Assembly: GCF_017354985.1 (NCBI RefSeq) | Contig: NZ_CP071501.1 | Coordinates: 124,001 to 188,000, forward strand | Length of the DNA: 64,000 bases | Origin: Shewanella cyperi | GTDB lineage: Bacteria > Pseudomonadota > Gammaproteobacteria > Enterobacterales > Shewanellaceae | Direction of reading: 5' to 3' | Shown here: positions 27,153 to 37,400 of the stretch, piece by piece | Numbering within the stretch: the stretch's first letter is position 1 | How the letters are laid out: the number at the start of each line of letters is the position of its first letter | Notes under the pieces: model-generated | Database searches by the model: none | The model's input: only the letters and a program-made list of their open reading frames with translations | Told to the model about the DNA's origin: nothing | Program-made: the position numbers and the translations under genes

Positions 27153-27353
27153 TCAGCGTAAGTCGGCCGGAACCGGGTAGTTGGGATGTTCCACCGGAAA
27201 GGTCGCCCAAACTGCTGGAATGGGCGCCTCGCGCCTGGTACAGAGCCTTGCCTCGGCTACATCCACCTTTCCCGCAGGATACACCCCGAACCAATGTGGT
27301 GGCACATAGGCCGAATCAGGGCTTTGATTGTCGCAGCAAGAAAAACCAACCAA
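27153..27353 (-). CDS. Small unrecognised protein upstream of the HEAGH gene
   Basis: A 66-codon frame starting TTG at 27353 that ends TGATG across an in-frame ATG of the next gene. It opposes no annotated gene, so it is not a shadow. The composition is protein-like in its last 50 residues (YVPPHWFGVYPAGKVDVAEA, then a proline-rich end). No homology is recognised and the first residues lack a clear ribosome site; a GTG about 20 codons in is another start. It could instead be a non-coding leader. Confidence 0.4.
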   Translation of the reverse strand: MVGFSCCDNQSPDSAYVPPHWFGVYPAGKVDVAEARLCTRREAPIPAVWATFPVEHPNYPVPADLR

Positions 27354-27456
27354 TGTAAAAAATTCCTGCAGTTCTCAAACCCTGTTCTACAGTTAGTAAC
27401 ACCTAAGCAGCAATTGTTTGTTGCTTCAAGAAAATAAATATGCAGCAGGGAAGCAC
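27354..27456. other. AT-rich intergenic stretch between the HEAGH and GNAT genes
   Basis: About 100 bases of low GC separate the divergent genes. It probably holds both promoters, but I cannot assign boxes with confidence. No RNA gene or repeat is visible. This is also the left border of the accessory region, where GC falls compared with genes to the left. Confidence 0.4.
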
Positions 27457-27972
27457 ATGCAAAAATTTACCCCCCCGAAAGGTCTCCATATTCGGCCGTC
27501 AACTTCATCCGATAAACCCTTCCTGGAAAAACTGCATCGCCTCGTCAGGCAAGACCTGCGGCTTCTCGATGCCGATGAAGACTTTATTGAGTCTGTGGTT
27601 GAGATGCAGTTCAGAGCCCAAACCGAGGGCTATGGCGCCCAATTTCCCAATGCCATGTACTTCATCATCGAAAAGCACATGGAAAAAATTGGCCGGGTCT
27701 GCGTCGATTTCGGGGTTAACGAACTGCACTTGATTGATATCGCTTTTCTGCCGCAGGCGACCGGCCATGGTTTCGGCCGCGCCATCATACAAAGCTTCCA
27801 GTATTGCGCCGCGCAGTCGGGTTTGCCGATGAGTCTGAATGTGGCCCAAGACAATCCCGCAGCCAAACGGCTTTATCTCAATCTGGGTTTCATGGTCGAA
27901 GCCATACACCCCCCCTATGAAGAAATGCGCTGGTATCCGCCGGCCATGACCGCATTTGTCGCCGTCAGTTAG
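27457..27972 (+). CDS. GNAT-family N-acetyltransferase next to tail-collar genes
   Basis: A 171-residue GNAT protein (MQKFTPPKGLHIRPST start; the frame extends back to TTG at 27418). The core is recognisable: IRPSTSSDKPFLEKLH at the N-terminus, the strand HLIDIAFLPQATGHGFGRAIIQ (motif A, near residues 96-117, with the acetyl-CoA loop ATGHGFGR), and the C-terminal SLNVAQDNPAAKRLYLNLGF. This last segment is typical of GNATs acetylating amino groups. Placed 87 bases before the DUF6916 gene and the three tail-collar genes on the same strand, it is likely part of that cluster. Such a pairing suggests modification of a cluster protein or a small molecule, but this is inference. Confidence 0.8.
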   Translation: MQKFTPPKGLHIRPSTSSDKPFLEKLHRLVRQDLRLLDADEDFIESVVEMQFRAQTEGYGAQFPNAMYFIIEKHMEKIGRVCVDFGVNELHLIDIAFLPQATGHGFGRAIIQSFQYCAAQSGLPMSLNVAQDNPAAKRLYLNLGFMVEAIHPPYEEMRWYPPAMTAFVAVS

Positions 27973-28059
27973 CAAGCAGTAACAACACCAATAATCCGGG
28001 CTGCGTGGCAGCGTGTGTTTATGCATCCCTCCATGGAACCAAGAGAAGGAGTTTTGTCT

Positions 28060-28359
28060 ATGACTCAATTTGTATTTGATGTGCTGAATGAAATGGTCAA
28101 TGAACCGATTGGCGTTTTTGAGCCGGGTTCGGATGAAAAGATAGCTGAGCTCAAGATCAAAAAGGTTGAACGCAGCCTGGCCCACGGCAATGAGTTTGAT
28201 GCCTTTACCGTGGAACTCAGCGGTGATGCCAGGGAGCACTGCCCGCCGGCAACCTATCTGTTCAAGCATCCGAAATTCGGTGAGGAAAGCTTGTATATGT
28301 CGCCCTATGCCATTGATCAATATCAAATTTGCATATCGCGGAAAGCGGACAACAGCTGA
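28060..28359 (+). CDS. DUF6916-type small protein
   Basis: A 99-residue protein beginning MTQFVFDVLNEMVNEPIGVF. The start at 28060 has AGAGAAGGAG eight bases before it. It contains a beta-rich central part (IAELKIKKVERSL, DAFTVELSGDA) and FKHPKFGEESLYMSPYA near the C-terminus. The pattern resembles the DUF6916 proteins often encoded beside tail-collar genes. The role is unknown; a partner or chaperone function for the collar proteins would fit. It is followed after 43 bases by the first collar gene. Confidence 0.65.
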   Translation: MTQFVFDVLNEMVNEPIGVFEPGSDEKIAELKIKKVERSLAHGNEFDAFTVELSGDAREHCPPATYLFKHPKFGEESLYMSPYAIDQYQICISRKADNS

Positions 28360-28402
28360 GCCGATACTTAACTCAGTACAGACTATCAATAAGGAGATAT
28401 GT

Positions 28403-28939
28403 ATGTCAGATCAATTTATAGGAGAGATCAGGCAGGTCGGCTTCAGTTTTGCCCCGGTAGACTGGTCGATCTGCAATGGTGCGATTTTGGATATAGCTAA
28501 TAATCAGGCGCTCTTTTCCCTGCTCGGCGCGTATTTCGGTGGTGATGCCCGCACCACGTTTGGTTTGCCCGACTTGAGAGGCCGCGTTCCCACCCATCCC
28601 AATATGACCACCTCAGGCACAATCTATCAGCAAGGACAGATGGGCGGCTGGGAGCAGATGATCATGACGATCGCCGATATGCCAGCCCACAATCACGACC
28701 TATACGCCAGCACCTCGGAAGCCGATTCCATGTATCCGGTACGTCCTGGTTCCCAGAGCAACCAGTTTGCCGAGTGCGCGACCGGTGAAGTGTTTTATGC
28801 ACCGGCGGCCAATACACAGGCACTCTCCTCTGACACCATCACCAACACCGGTGGCGGGCAGGGATTCAACATCATTCAGCCAACGATTGCGATGCTGTTT
28901 ATCATCGCTCTCGAAGGCCTTTACCCATCGCGAAACTAG
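28403..28939 (+). CDS. Tail-collar domain protein 1 (Mdp-like)
   Basis: A 178-residue phage-tail-collar protein. The N-terminus FIGEIRQVGFSFAPVDWSICNGAIL is the classic collar start (conserved W-x-x-CNG), then FSLLGAYFGGDARTTFGLPDLRGRVP, the hallmark Y/FGGDGRTTFxLPDxRGR motif. PAHNHDL carries the metal-binding histidines. The C-terminus ends ALEGLYPSRN like other family members. Start 28403 has AAGGAG seven bases upstream. Despite the phage name, stand-alone proteins of this type (microcystin-dependent protein family) are widespread outside prophages. It is the first of three consecutive paralogues, nine bases before the next. Confidence 0.93.
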   Translation: MSDQFIGEIRQVGFSFAPVDWSICNGAILDIANNQALFSLLGAYFGGDARTTFGLPDLRGRVPTHPNMTTSGTIYQQGQMGGWEQMIMTIADMPAHNHDLYASTSEADSMYPVRPGSQSNQFAECATGEVFYAPAANTQALSSDTITNTGGGQGFNIIQPTIAMLFIIALEGLYPSRN

Positions 28940-28948
28940 GAGGCCGCC

Positions 28949-29476
28949 ATGTCAACTCCCTTTATTGGTGAAATCATCATGTTTGCCGGTAACTTTGCGG
29001 TGAAGAACTACAGCTTCTGCAATGGAACCCTGCTGAATACTTCAGATAACGCGCCGCTCTTCTCTCTGCTGGGGACCATGTACGGTGGTGATGGCAGAAC
29101 TACTTTTGGCTTGCCGGATTTCAGAGGTCGGGCTCAGGTGTCTGTGGGTAACAGTCCCGGGACTCAGCATCCCTGGCCTCAGGGTCTGAGGGCTGGTGCC
29201 GAAGATGTGACGCTGCTGGAGGCTAACCTGCCGGTTCACAGCCATAACTTTAACGTTGCTCTGGGTAACCCCTCCACGGGAACGGCGGAGGCTGCAATGG
29301 TTGCCAAAGGCAACCATTATGTCGCCAGCAATAACCCCAATATTACCGGCAGCGGCTTTATGTACGATAAGTCAGTAGGTAACGCAGGGGCCGATGCGCC
29401 ACTTCCGATCATGTCACCCTTTATCGTGGTGAATTTTATGATCGCCATGAACGGCATCTACCCGACGCGCGCTTAG
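28949..29476 (+). CDS. Tail-collar domain protein 2 (Mdp-like)
   Basis: A 175-residue paralogue of the preceding protein, with the order FIGEIIMFAGNFAVKNYSFCNGTLL, YGGDGRTTFGLPDFRGRAQ, LPVHSHNFNV and the ending AMNGIYPTRA. The middle region (GMAEA, ASNNPNITGSG) differs from the other two, so the three have diverged substantially while keeping the collar framework. An AGGAGG site precedes the start. The closeness of the three genes (gaps of 9 and 11 bases) shows a single transcript and suggests that the products act together, perhaps as a heteromeric fibre. Confidence 0.93.
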   Translation: MSTPFIGEIIMFAGNFAVKNYSFCNGTLLNTSDNAPLFSLLGTMYGGDGRTTFGLPDFRGRAQVSVGNSPGTQHPWPQGLRAGAEDVTLLEANLPVHSHNFNVALGNPSTGTAEAAMVAKGNHYVASNNPNITGSGFMYDKSVGNAGADAPLPIMSPFIVVNFMIAMNGIYPTRA

Positions 29477-29487
29477 GAGCTAATAAT

Positions 29488-30042
29488 ATGGCTAACTCAT
29501 TTACAGCACAGATCAAAATCTTTCCCTATACTTTTGCGCCGAGGAACTGGACCTGGTGTAACGGGCAGCTCCTTGCCATTAACCAGTTCACAGCGTTTTA
29601 TTCTTTGGTCGGTACCATCTATGGTGGTGACGGAAGAACGTCATTTGGCATTCCCCAATTCCAGGGGCGCACGCCGCTTCATGCAGGTACAGCGCCCGGG
29701 TTGACCCCCAGGGTTATCGGGCAATGGGGTGGTTCCGAAAATAGCCAGGTGTCTCCAGCCTATCTGCCAACACACTCACACCAGATTAAGGCAGTGCAGG
29801 CCCAGGTAGCCGATACCACGGAAACTGCCACAAACATCAGCTACCTTTCAGCCAGTCGTCCCGGCGGGACCATAGCCAGTAATAAATCCTACTGCAGTAC
29901 GCCGCCGGGAACCGGGCAAATGCAGATGGCGGAAGCGGCCATAGGCGTGACGGGGGAAGGTGATGGTGTTCCCCTCAGACAGCCCTATACGGCGCTGCAT
30001 TTCTGCATTTGTCTTGAGGGTATCTATCCGACCCGTAGCTAA
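29488..30042 (+). CDS. Tail-collar domain protein 3 (Mdp-like)
   Basis: A 184-residue member of the same family: IKIFPYTFAPRNWTWCNGQLL, YGGDGRTSFGIPQFQGRTP, LPTHSHQIKA, and C-terminal LEGIYPTRS. Here LPDxRGR has changed to IPQFQGR. A GGAGC site precedes the ATG by several bases. It is the last gene of the collar set; a hairpin follows at about 30057-30083. Collar domains form trimers in phages, with metal-bound histidines along the axis; the histidines of THSH are present. Confidence 0.93.
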   Translation: MANSFTAQIKIFPYTFAPRNWTWCNGQLLAINQFTAFYSLVGTIYGGDGRTSFGIPQFQGRTPLHAGTAPGLTPRVIGQWGGSENSQVSPAYLPTHSHQIKAVQAQVADTTETATNISYLSASRPGGTIASNKSYCSTPPGTGQMQMAEAAIGVTGEGDGVPLRQPYTALHFCICLEGIYPTRS

Positions 30043-30056
30043 AAAATAGCTGCTTT

Positions 30057-30083
30057 GAACAGCCTCTGGAAACAGGGGCTGTT
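30057..30083 (+). terminator. Possible terminator after the tail-collar genes
   Basis: AACAGCC (30059 region) and GGCTGTT form a stem with a bulged inner part (CTCTGGAAACAGGG). The T-run is weak, so termination may be partial and the adhesin operon could be reached by read-through. Confidence 0.5.
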
Positions 30084-30132
30084 TAGATTAAGGTAATTAA
30101 AGCCAACCGGCATCTAAAGTATCGAAGTTAAA

Positions 30133-30160
30133 TTCGCATTTTTCAGACCCTGACTATAAT
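30133..30160 (+). promoter_or_regulatory. Candidate promoter for the TIGR03032-adhesin operon
   Basis: TTCGCA (30133-30138), a 16-base spacer and TATAAT (30155-30160) within the 203-base gap. The leader would be about 80 bases. The -35 box is poor, so an activator may be needed. Confidence 0.45.
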
Positions 30161-30245
30161 TACCCGGTAACTATAAAGACGAACACAGCATAAAGGATTC
30201 GGTTATAGATTGTTTTAAACATAACCAGCACATATAGGGATAAAA

Positions 30246-31424
30246 ATGTCTGAAGTGAAAGAGATGGAACCTCAGCAGCAAGTCGCGCAAAAATTGTTCG
30301 ATTTTTCAAGTGAATACTCAAGCAATCTGCCCGGTTTACTCAAGGCCTTGAACATCTCTATTGCGGTAACCAGTTATCAGGCCGACAGGCTCTTTTTTCT
30401 TCGCACCGACGGTGTGAAAATCAACACTCATTTCAAGTACTTTCCCCGCCCCATGGGGGTATGTGCCGATGCAGGCCGCCTCACCTTGGGTACCCTGACC
30501 CAGGTATTGGATTTTCGCCACAGTGAAGTCGTTCTTAACAATATCAAAAACGGCCAGATGGACAGCGAGGCCAAGCTGTCGAGAAAAATCAAGGAAGACA
30601 GGCAGCATATTGGTGAACTGTTCAGAACCAGGAAAGAAAAAGAAATACAAGCTTTTAAGCAGGCCGATGCCCTGTATCTGCCACGGGCGGCACTGAGTAC
30701 AGGGATGATCAATATCCATGATATCGCCTGGGGCAATGAGGGACTTTGGGTTGTGAATTCAACGTTTTCCTGCCTTTCCACCTTATCACCGGATTACAGC
30801 TTTGTTGCCCGCTGGAAACCGCCCTTTATCAGTGAGCTGGTGCCGGAAGATCGCTGCCATCTGAACGGAATGGCGCTGAAAGACGGCTATCCCAAATACG
30901 TCACCACCTTTAATCAATGTGACAACCTGGATTCCTGGGTTGATAGGCCGCTGGGTGAAGGCACGCTGATCGACGTCGACACGGATGAGATCCTGCTGAA
31001 GGATCTCATCATGCCCCACTCACCCCGTTACTATCGTGAACGGGTATATCTATGTGACTCCGGCACCGGACGGGTGCTTGAGTATGATCCCGCGACAAAA
31101 ACAACACAGACCTTGATCACCCTGCCCGGATTTCCCCGGGGGATGAACTTTATCGGTAACCTGATGTTTGTTGGTTTGTCCAAGGTGCGTAAGAGCGACA
31201 TAGGTGCCACGGTACCCATAGCCGAAGCGCTGGAAGAATCACAATGTGGGGTCTGGGTAATAGACCTTGATAGCCAAGGCATTGTCGGAAATATCGTCTT
31301 TAGCGGCGATGTCAGTCAAATCTACGATATCGCCGTAGTGCGGGATGCGGTTACACCGGATCTCGCCGCTAATAACATGGTTTCAATTCGTCATTTGTTC
31401 GATTACACGGAAGAATTGGCATGA
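30246..31424 (+). CDS. TIGR03032 family protein
   Basis: A 392-residue protein of the TIGR03032/DUF4915 type. Recognisable segments are SYQADRLFFLR, FPRPMGVCADAGRLTLGT near residue 68, the IHDIAWGNEGLWVVNSTFSCL stretch near 158-178, PFISELVPEDRCHLNGMAL and the C-terminal FPRGMNFIGNLMFVGLSKVR. The fold is probably a beta-propeller. No signal peptide is present. Its function is not known; members are often found next to genes for large repetitive surface proteins, as here. The gene overlaps the adhesin start by four bases (ATGA at 31421-31424), so the two are translationally coupled and the product probably helps in the biogenesis of the adhesin. Confidence 0.85.
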   Translation: MSEVKEMEPQQQVAQKLFDFSSEYSSNLPGLLKALNISIAVTSYQADRLFFLRTDGVKINTHFKYFPRPMGVCADAGRLTLGTLTQVLDFRHSEVVLNNIKNGQMDSEAKLSRKIKEDRQHIGELFRTRKEKEIQAFKQADALYLPRAALSTGMINIHDIAWGNEGLWVVNSTFSCLSTLSPDYSFVARWKPPFISELVPEDRCHLNGMALKDGYPKYVTTFNQCDNLDSWVDRPLGEGTLIDVDTDEILLKDLIMPHSPRYYRERVYLCDSGTGRVLEYDPATKTTQTLITLPGFPRGMNFIGNLMFVGLSKVRKSDIGATVPIAEALEESQCGVWVIDLDSQGIVGNIVFSGDVSQIYDIAVVRDAVTPDLAANNMVSIRHLFDYTEELA

Positions 31425-34400
31425 AAAACGATCTGAAAAAAGCCGCCCTCGGCGCCCTTGTTCCCGCCCTGTTTGCCGGTGCAGCCGCCGCCCACAATTC
31501 GGCAGCAAGAAGCCGCTTTTCCACCTCTCGTTTCAGCAGCAAGGTCGCCTTTGGCAAAAATGGTGCCGCCGCGCTAAAGGATGAAGCCAAGGGCAAGGAT
31601 CCCTTCAATGCCTTTGACTTGGCTGCGACCAGAGATTGCGATACCAGCCCGGCAGTAAGGATGCAAAGCCAGTGCGTATCCGATGAAACCCGATTTGCCG
31701 TATTACAAGATCCGGCGCTGATAGGCCCGGGTGAGCTGGTAAAAAGTGACATGTCCGGCGATATTCCGGATCAGGCTCAACAGCAGCCAGTCAGCCAAGT
31801 AAATAAAACCCCGCCCAGAATGGCAGTAGATGAAATTATCATCGTTGATGCCGGCGTCGAGGATGCCGCCATCCTGCTTAACGGGGTGGACCCCAGGATC
31901 ATGGTGTTTACCATTGCCGCCGACAGCGACGGGGTGAAGGCGCTGGCGACCATCCTCGGCCATTTTAAAGAGCTTCAAAAGGTGCACCTGATCTCCCACG
32001 GCAGCGATGGGGTATTGCAGCTTGGCAATACCCGGTTGACCCGGGAGAAATTTGACGAGTACGCGGGCAGCCTGGCAGAGATTAAACAGGCCTTTGCCGA
32101 ACACGGCGGCCTGTATCTGTACGGCTGTTCGCTGGCGGCCGACGCCAAAGGAGAGGCCTTTGTCACAGAACTGAAAAACCAGCTGGGAGAGGTGAATATC
32201 GCCGCCTCCACTGATTTGACCGGACCGACCCGCCTTGGTGGCGACTGGGAGCTGGAGCTTGTGACCGGTGATATGGATCTGCGCTCCCCCTTTGACCCAC
32301 TTGCCATGCAGCAGATGGATCATAATCTGGCCACCGTTTGCTATACCTATGCTCACGGAACTTTTGGCACCAAGTACATTTATCACCCTGACTTTGGTGC
32401 AGCCAGCTCAAGAAAGCGGGTTGGGCTAGTCTCTTCCGGTGGCAGCGCAGCCTTATATATCAATCATATCCCTAGCGACCATCTTGTATCCCGTAATAAT
32501 GCGTCAAATGGTGGCACTCTCTTCGCAAGTAAAGCTGCTGCGTTGGCTAGCCCCTATTGCCAATCCGCCGTCAACAATGCCCCAACTGTATCTGGCGCCC
32601 CGGCGAGTGTGACTGTGCTGGAAGACACGGCAAGCAACGTTGATTTGTCCGCCGTCATCTTTGCGGATGCGGATGGCGACAGCCTGACTGTCACACTTTC
32701 CTTGAACACAGGCACCTTGACCGCTACAAGCGGCGGCGGAGTGACCATAGGCGGCTCAGGAACTGCCGCCTTAACCCTTGCAGGCACTCCTGCCAATATC
32801 AACACCTACCTGGATACAGCATCGAACATCAAGTACACCGGGGCCGCCAATGCTGCAGGTAACGGCGCTGCAACCCTGACCATCAGTGCAACCGACGGTA
32901 ACGGCGGCAACTTGGCGTCAAACCCGTCGATCAGTATCAACATCACTTCGGTCAACGATGCGCCGTCGCTGTCAATTGGTTCAAACCAGAGCGCAGGCAG
33001 CGGCACCGGCGGCCTACAGCAGTCGGTGAACAGCTTCGCGTCCATGTCCAATGACGGTGACGTCGAAGCGGTGCAAGGGATTGCCGATTTTATTGTGTCT
33101 GAAGCGAGCGACACCAATAACGTGGTATCCGGCGTGGACATCAGCAATGCCGGCACCCTGACCTATACACCTGCGAGCGGAGTTGAAGGTACAGCCACCA
33201 TTAACGTGCAGGTGCAGGACGATGGTGGCACGGCGAACAGCGGCGTGGATACTTCTTCTACCTCTCAATTCACTATCACAGTCGATACTCTGGCACCTAC
33301 TGTGACGTCGGTCAGCGTGCCGGCCAGCGCCACTTACATCGTCGGACAGAATTTGAACTTCATCGTGAATACCAGCGAGGCTGTGACCGTTAACACCAGT
33401 GGTGGCACACCACAACTGGGCATCACCGTTGGTGCCACCTTGCGTCAGGCAACTTATCAGTCAGGAAGTGGCACCAGTGCCTTGCTATTCAGATACACGG
33501 TGCAATCGGGCGATTTGGACAGCGATGGCATTGCCATTGGCACCTTATCAGCCAACGGTGGCACCCTGCGTGATGCCGCCCTCAACGATATGAATGTCAC
33601 CCTAAACTCGGTAGGCTCAACGTCCAGTGTTCTGGTGGATGCGATAGTGCCTACAGTTTCTTCGGTGACTGTTCCGGCCAACGGCACCTATATCGCCGGG
33701 CAGAGCCTGGATTTCACCGTCAATACCAGTGAAAACGTCACGGTCAACACAAGCGGTGGCACACCACAAATGGCCATCACCATAGGTGCAACCACCCGGC
33801 AGGCAGTTTACCAGTCGGGCAGCGGTACCAGTGCTCTGGTGTTCCGTTACACAGTACAGTCAGGCGACGCCGACAGCGACGGTATTGCGGTAGGCACTCT
33901 TGCAGCCAACGGTGGCACCTTGAAAGACTCCGTTGGCAACGATATGAACCTGACGCTGAATTCCGTGGGTTCAACCACCAGTGTGCTGGTGGATGCGTTA
34001 GCACCGACAGTGTCCTCGGTCAGTGTGCCGGCCAACGGCACCTATGTTGCCGGGCAGAACCTGGATTTCACTCTGAATACCAGCGAGGCTGTCACTGTGA
34101 ACACCGGCGGTGGTACGCCACAAATTGCCATCACCATAGGCGCAACCACCCGCCAGGCTGTGTATGTTTCGGGCAGCGGCACCAGTGCGCTGCTATTCAG
34201 ATATACAGTGCAATCGGGCGAACTGGATACCGACGGCATAGCTGTCGGGGCGCTTTCCGCCAATGGCGGTACCCTGCGGGATGCCGCAGCCAATGATCTT
34301 AACACCACCCTCAATTCGGTGGGGGCAACCACCAGTGTGCTGGTGGATGCGGTTGCACCGACAGTGTCCTCGGTCAGCGTGCCGGCCAACGCCACCTATA

Positions 34401-37400
34401 TCGCCGGACAGAATTTGGATTTCACCATCAACCTGGATGATAACGTAACGGTGAATACCGGCGGTGGCACGCCGCAAATAGCCATCACCATAGGCGCAAC
34501 AACACGGCAAGCCACCTACCTGGCGGGCAGTGGCTCCAGTGCGCTGGTTTTCAGATACACAGTACAATCGGGCGATCTGGATACCGATGGCATTGTCGTA
34601 GGTTCACTCTCAGCCAACGGCGGCACCCTGCGTGATACCGCAACCAACGATCTCAACACTACTCTTAATTCGGTGGGTTCAACAACCAGTGTGCTGGTGG
34701 ATGCTGTGGCACCTACAGTGTCCTCGGTCAGTGTGCCTGCCAATGGCACCTATATCGCCGGACAGAACCTGGATTTCACTGTCAATACCAGTGAAAACGT
34801 CACGGTCAACACAGGCGGCGGCACGCCACAAATGGCCATCACCATAGGTGCAACCACCCGCCAGGCCGTCTATGTCTCGGGCAGCGGCACCAGTGCCCTG
34901 TTGTTCAGATACACGGTGCAATCCGGTGATGAAGATATCAATGGTATTGCGGTAGGCACTCTTGCAGCCAACGGTGGCACCTTGAAAGACTCCGTTGGCA
35001 ACGATATGAACCTGACGCTGAATTCTGTGGGTTCAACCACCAGTGTGCTGGTGGATGCGGTTGTCCCGACCGTTGCCATCAGCTCCACGTCCTCGGGAAC
35101 CGTCAACGGTCAGTTTGATGTGACCTTTACCCTGAGCGAGAGCAGCACTGATTTCGATGTGTCCGACGTCACGGTCGGCAACGGCACCAAGGGCGCATTG
35201 AGTGGCAGTGGCACCAGTTACACCCTGCCTTTGACGCCTTCTGCTGATGGAACTGTAACGGTTGATGTGGCGGGCGGTGTGTTTACCGATGCCGCCGGTA
35301 ACAACAACACGGCCGCGACCCAGTTCAGCATCAATGCCGATGTCACCCCACCCGGTGTAACCATTTCCAGCAGTGCTTCGGGTACGGTCAATGGTCAGTT
35401 TGACGTGACCTTTACCTTAAGCGAGAGTAGCACTGACTTCGAAGCGTTCGACATCACTGTCAGCAACGGCGCCAAGGGCACCTTGAGTGGCAGCGGTACC
35501 AGTTACACCTTGCCCGTGACGCCCTCTGCCGATGGCACGGTCACCGTCGACGTGGCGGGGGGCGTGTTTACCGATGCTGCCGGCAACAACAACACGGCAG
35601 CGACCCAGTTCAGCATCGCCGCAGATGTCACTGGCCCCAGTGTGGTTATTGGCTCCAGTGCCTCTGGTACGGTCAACGGCCCGTTTGACGTGACCTTTAC
35701 CTTAAGTGAGAGCAGCAGCGACTTTACCGCGGCCGACATCACGGTTGGCAACGGCAGCAAAGGTGCTTTGAGTGGCAGTGGCAGCAGTTATACTTTGACG
35801 GTAACGCCAAGCGCCGATGGTACAGTCACGGTTGATGTGGCGGGAGGCGTCTTTACCGATGCAGTCGGCAACGGTAACAATGCTGCGACGCAGTTCAGCA
35901 TTGCGGCCGATGTGACTTCCCCCAGTATCAACATCAGCTCCACTTCCTCGGGAACCGTCAACGGTCAGTTTGATGTGACCTTTACCCTGAGCGAAAGCAG
36001 CAGCGACTTCACTGCGGCCGACGTCACGGTCGGCAACGGCAGTAAGGGCAGCTTCAGTGGCAGTGGCACCAGCTACACCCTGGCTGTGACCCCTTCAGGC
36101 GATGGCGCGGTGACGGTTGATGTGGCTGGAGGCGTGTTTACCGATGCGGCCGGCAACGGCAACATGGCCGCGACCCAGTTCAGCATCAACGCCGATGTGT
36201 CGGCACCGACCTTAAGTAGTTCATCGCCCTTCGATGACGAGGTCAATGTGGCCACCACGGTCACGCCGGTACTGACCTTCAATGAGACGGTACAACTTGG
36301 CAACGGCAGTATCAGCCTGCAGGAAGTGGGAGGCAGCAGCTTCGAGAGCTTCGATGCCGGCACAGGTATGGGCGATAACGGCGGCTCGGTGGCGGTGCTG
36401 GGCAGTGCCCTGACCATCACCCCCGGCGCTGCGCTGCGCACCGGCAAGCAATACGCCATACACATTGACAACGGCGCCATCACCGACAGCAACGGCAATG
36501 CCTATGCGGGTATCAGTGATGACACCACACTCAACTTCCTGGTACGGCCCAAGCTGGTGCTCAGTGTCGACAAGACAGAGGTCAGTGAACCCCACAGCGA
36601 AACCGCAACAGTGACCCTGTCACTGCAGGACGACGGTGGCAATGCCTTTGTTGCCCTGTCGGATGTGGACGTGGTGTTGGCCCTGAGTGGCACTGCGACA
36701 TTGAACAGCGATTACGGTCTGCTCGGCAGCAACTTTACTGAGGGGACTCTGACCCTGACCGTGCCCGCGGGTTCGGACAGCAGCACCCTGAGTGTCACCG
36801 CCATTGATGACGTGGTGAGCGATGATGGCGAAACCATTGCGGTCGACATCGACTCTGTCTCCAGTGGCAATGCCACCGAGGTGACTGCCCAGTCGGTGAG
36901 CATCACTGTGAATGAAAACCGGACGCCAACCCTGACGGGCCTGCCTGCCAGTTTCACCATAGTGGAAGATGAGGTCAGCAATATCGACCTGTCGGCTGTG
37001 GTACTGGCCGATGCCGACAATGACCTGCTGAACCTGGTGTTGTCGGTGGACAGCGGTACCCTGACATCGCCCCTGGGCAACAGCGGTAATGTCACAGTAG
37101 TGGGCTCGGGCACAGATGCCATGGTGCTGACAGGGCTGGCGGCAGATCTGAATACCTTCCTCGACAACGCCAACGCGGTGGCCATTACCACAGCGCAGGA
37201 TCAAACCGTGGACATCGTCCTCAGCGCCGCACCGAGCGATGGCCTGGCAAACGGCAGCATGAGTCAGGCCACGGTCAGCGTGACCCCGGTCAATGATGCG
37301 CCGACCGGCAGTGTGACCATCTCAGGTATGGCCGTTGAGGATGCCATGCTCACCGCCAGCAACACGCTCGCGGACGTGGAGGGTCTGGGCACCATCAGCT

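Noticed and set aside
28403..30042. Tail-collar genes as a prophage remnant
   Set aside because: No capsid, terminase, integrase, lysis or attachment-site sequence is near, and the genes sit in an ordered cluster with surface-protein genes.
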